A DNA stretch of 64,000 nucleotides, taken from assembly GCF_900258515.1 (NCBI RefSeq), contig NZ_LT984884.1, forward strand, positions 1,749,277-1,813,276, written 5' to 3'. Position numbers and translations under genes: made by a program. The notes beneath the pieces are model-generated. The model saw nothing but the letters and a program-made list of their open reading frames with translations. It searched no databases and was not told where the DNA came from. Shown here piece by piece: positions 62,853 through 64,000 of this stretch. How positions within the stretch are numbered: position 1 is the first letter of the stretch; every line of letters begins with the position of its first letter. This DNA comes from Lentibacillus sp. Marseille-P4043 (GTDB lineage Bacteria > Bacillota > Bacilli > Bacillales > Amphibacillaceae).

Positions 62853-63903
62853 TCCGAATTATGTATATGAATATATGGGACTACCAATGCCTAAAGCGGT
62901 CATTGACTTTAGTGTGAATCTAAATCCACTCGGTTCACCCGCAGGAATAGAGCGAAAATGGTCTTCCTGGTTTGCGGCAGTGGATGACTATCCTGATCCA
63001 ACTGGAAAGGAATTAGTAGAACGTATTGCGGAAAAAGAACAGTTGCCAATGGAATCCATTTTGCTTGGAAATGGGGCAGCGGAAATCATTGCATTACTGG
63101 CTAGAATGTTTGCAGGTAAACGGGTGCTGCTAATTCAGCCTACTTTTTCCGAATATGAACGCACGTGTGCAGCATATGGTTGTTCGGTTTCCTACGTGAC
63201 ATTGACGGAGGGAAAATGGGAGTTACAACCAGACGAACTGGAAGCTGAGTTAGCTGCAGCTGATGTGCTGTTTCTTTGTCATCCAAACAATCCGACTGGA
63301 ATCATCTATTCAGAAGATTTTCTAGTTAAAATTCTAAAGGCTTGCCGGAAGCATGATTGCTATCTGGTTATGGATGAAGCTTTTTATGACTTTTTAGCAG
63401 AGCCAATAACGATGGCACCAATGATCAATGATTTCCCTAATTTAGCTGTTATTCGGTCATTAACAAAAATGTATGCAATTGCTGGTTTGCGACTGGGCTA
63501 TCTGCTTGCTGCTCCTGAGGTTATTGAAAAACTTGAAGCCTACCAACCACATTGGAGTGTAAATGCACTGGCAATGCTGGCTGGAAAGGAATGTCTTTTA
63601 GCCGAAGATTATGGGTATCGTACACGCACATTTATTTCTACTGAGCGTAAAAAGATGGTGCATTCATTAAGGGGTCAGGGTTATCTTGTTTCCGATAGCA
63701 AGGTGAATTTTTACTTGCTTCGGGATCCGGAGCTAGATGATCAACTGCCATTGTTTTTATTTTTATTAAAAAGAGGGATCGTTGCCAGACATACTGCAAA
63801 TTACCATGGGCTACATGGACGATGGTTGAGATTTGCCATTAAACAAACGGAAGAGAATGACATCCTTATGGAGGCATTAACAGCATGGAAGAACAAGGAT
63901 TGA
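62827..63903 (+). CDS. cobD: threonine-phosphate decarboxylase
   Basis: A 358-residue PLP enzyme of aminotransferase fold I, making aminopropanol phosphate from threonine phosphate. Signatures: HGSNPNYVYEYMG and DFSVNLNPLGSP at the N-terminus, LCHPNNPTGIIYS, MDEAFYDF and the PLP Lys in IRSLTKMYAIAGLRLGY. TTG at 62827 has GGAGG 8 bp upstream; the frame from 62812 starts within the site. Overlaps cbiB by 26 bp. Confidence 0.9.
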   Translation: MNWPQHGSNPNYVYEYMGLPMPKAVIDFSVNLNPLGSPAGIERKWSSWFAAVDDYPDPTGKELVERIAEKEQLPMESILLGNGAAEIIALLARMFAGKRVLLIQPTFSEYERTCAAYGCSVSYVTLTEGKWELQPDELEAELAAADVLFLCHPNNPTGIIYSEDFLVKILKACRKHDCYLVMDEAFYDFLAEPITMAPMINDFPNLAVIRSLTKMYAIAGLRLGYLLAAPEVIEKLEAYQPHWSVNALAMLAGKECLLAEDYGYRTRTFISTERKKMVHSLRGQGYLVSDSKVNFYLLRDPELDDQLPLFLFLLKRGIVARHTANYHGLHGRWLRFAIKQTEENDILMEALTAWKNKD

Positions 63904-64000
63904 TTTTCATTACAGGTGGTGCTAGAAGTGGAAAAAGTACCTTTGCGGAAGGGTATGCTGCATCACTTGCCGAAAAAATGGACGGGAACCTGCATTACAT
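63885..64000 (+). CDS. cobU: adenosylcobinamide kinase/guanylyltransferase, 5' part
   Basis: Runs off the window end. The first residues, MEEQGLIFITGGARSGKST, hold the GGARSGKS P-loop typical of CobU, which phosphorylates and guanylylates adenosylcobinamide. It overlaps the end of cobD by 19 bp and so belongs to the same operon. Confidence 0.9.
   Translation, partial: MEEQGLIFITGGARSGKSTFAEGYAASLAEKMDGNLHY

Overview
The window looks like the chromosome of a spore-forming, probably salt-tolerant member of the Bacillaceae (Oceanobacillus / Virgibacillus / Lentibacillus type). The evidence is moderate-to-low GC, strong AGGAGG-type ribosome binding sites with many TTG and GTG starts, a preQ1-I and a cobalamin riboswitch, an LXG toxin locus like B. 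subtilis ywqHIJ, a BCCT osmolyte transporter and a spore-type manganese oxidase operon. The species assignment is inference.

Layout. 0-10 kb: DUF3892 protein, dicarboxylate/amino-acid symporter, a leftward lrp - M42 peptidase (frameshifted) - oppA unit for peptide use, a chemotaxis receptor, aroD, a YbaK-type deacylase. 10.4-12.1 kb: PAS-PAS-AAA sigma-54 activator. 12.4-18.3 kb: LXG polymorphic toxin locus. One complete toxin with two small partners and a candidate immunity gene is followed by two orphan cassettes that repeat about 0.7 kb of its middle and carry different nuclease tips. 18.5-26.9 kb: leftward manganese oxidase (mnx) operon with a 1222-residue MnxG, small Sm-like-looking partners, a duplicated mnxD-like gene behind mnxG, and a convergent His/Cys-rich gene. 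27.4-37.1 kb: nine-gene fatty-acid beta-oxidation operon behind a good -24/-12 (sigma-54) promoter. 37.9-41.4 kb: TAXI-type TRAP transporter. 41.7-49.1 kb: KdgR-like repressor with two palindromic operators, then hxlB, eda, TRAP dctPQM, rpiA, kdgK and hxlA, a sugar-acid cluster that mixes ribulose-monophosphate and Entner-Doudoroff enzymes. 49.3-51.1 kb: intact IS1182-family element. 51.1-53.6 kb: Ssu/Tau-type ABC importer. 53.8-55.3 kb: BCCT transporter. 55.5-57.5 kb: preQ1 riboswitch and queCDE. 58.0-64.0 kb: cobalamin riboswitch and a corrinoid uptake and salvage operon (btuF, btuC, btuD-cbiZ fusion, cbiB, cobD, start of cobU).

The non-coding DNA is unusually rich in repeats. A 27-bp imperfect palindrome (outer arms GGGACA/TGTCCC) occurs at least 14 times, in both orientations and often at 62-bp spacing; the IS element sits inside one copy. 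Two long tandem arrays of a 20-bp unit lie 55 kb apart (1901-2440 and 57491-57920); they belong to one family and have the same orientation relative to the gene upstream of them. A typical Bacillaceae inverted-repeat pair, a MITE-like element and a short 21-bp repeat are also present.

Most likely to repay follow-up are the mnx locus with its extra Sm-like genes and internal SigK-like promoter, the LXG cassette array, and the two related 20-bp arrays. No tRNA, rRNA or CRISPR array was seen.
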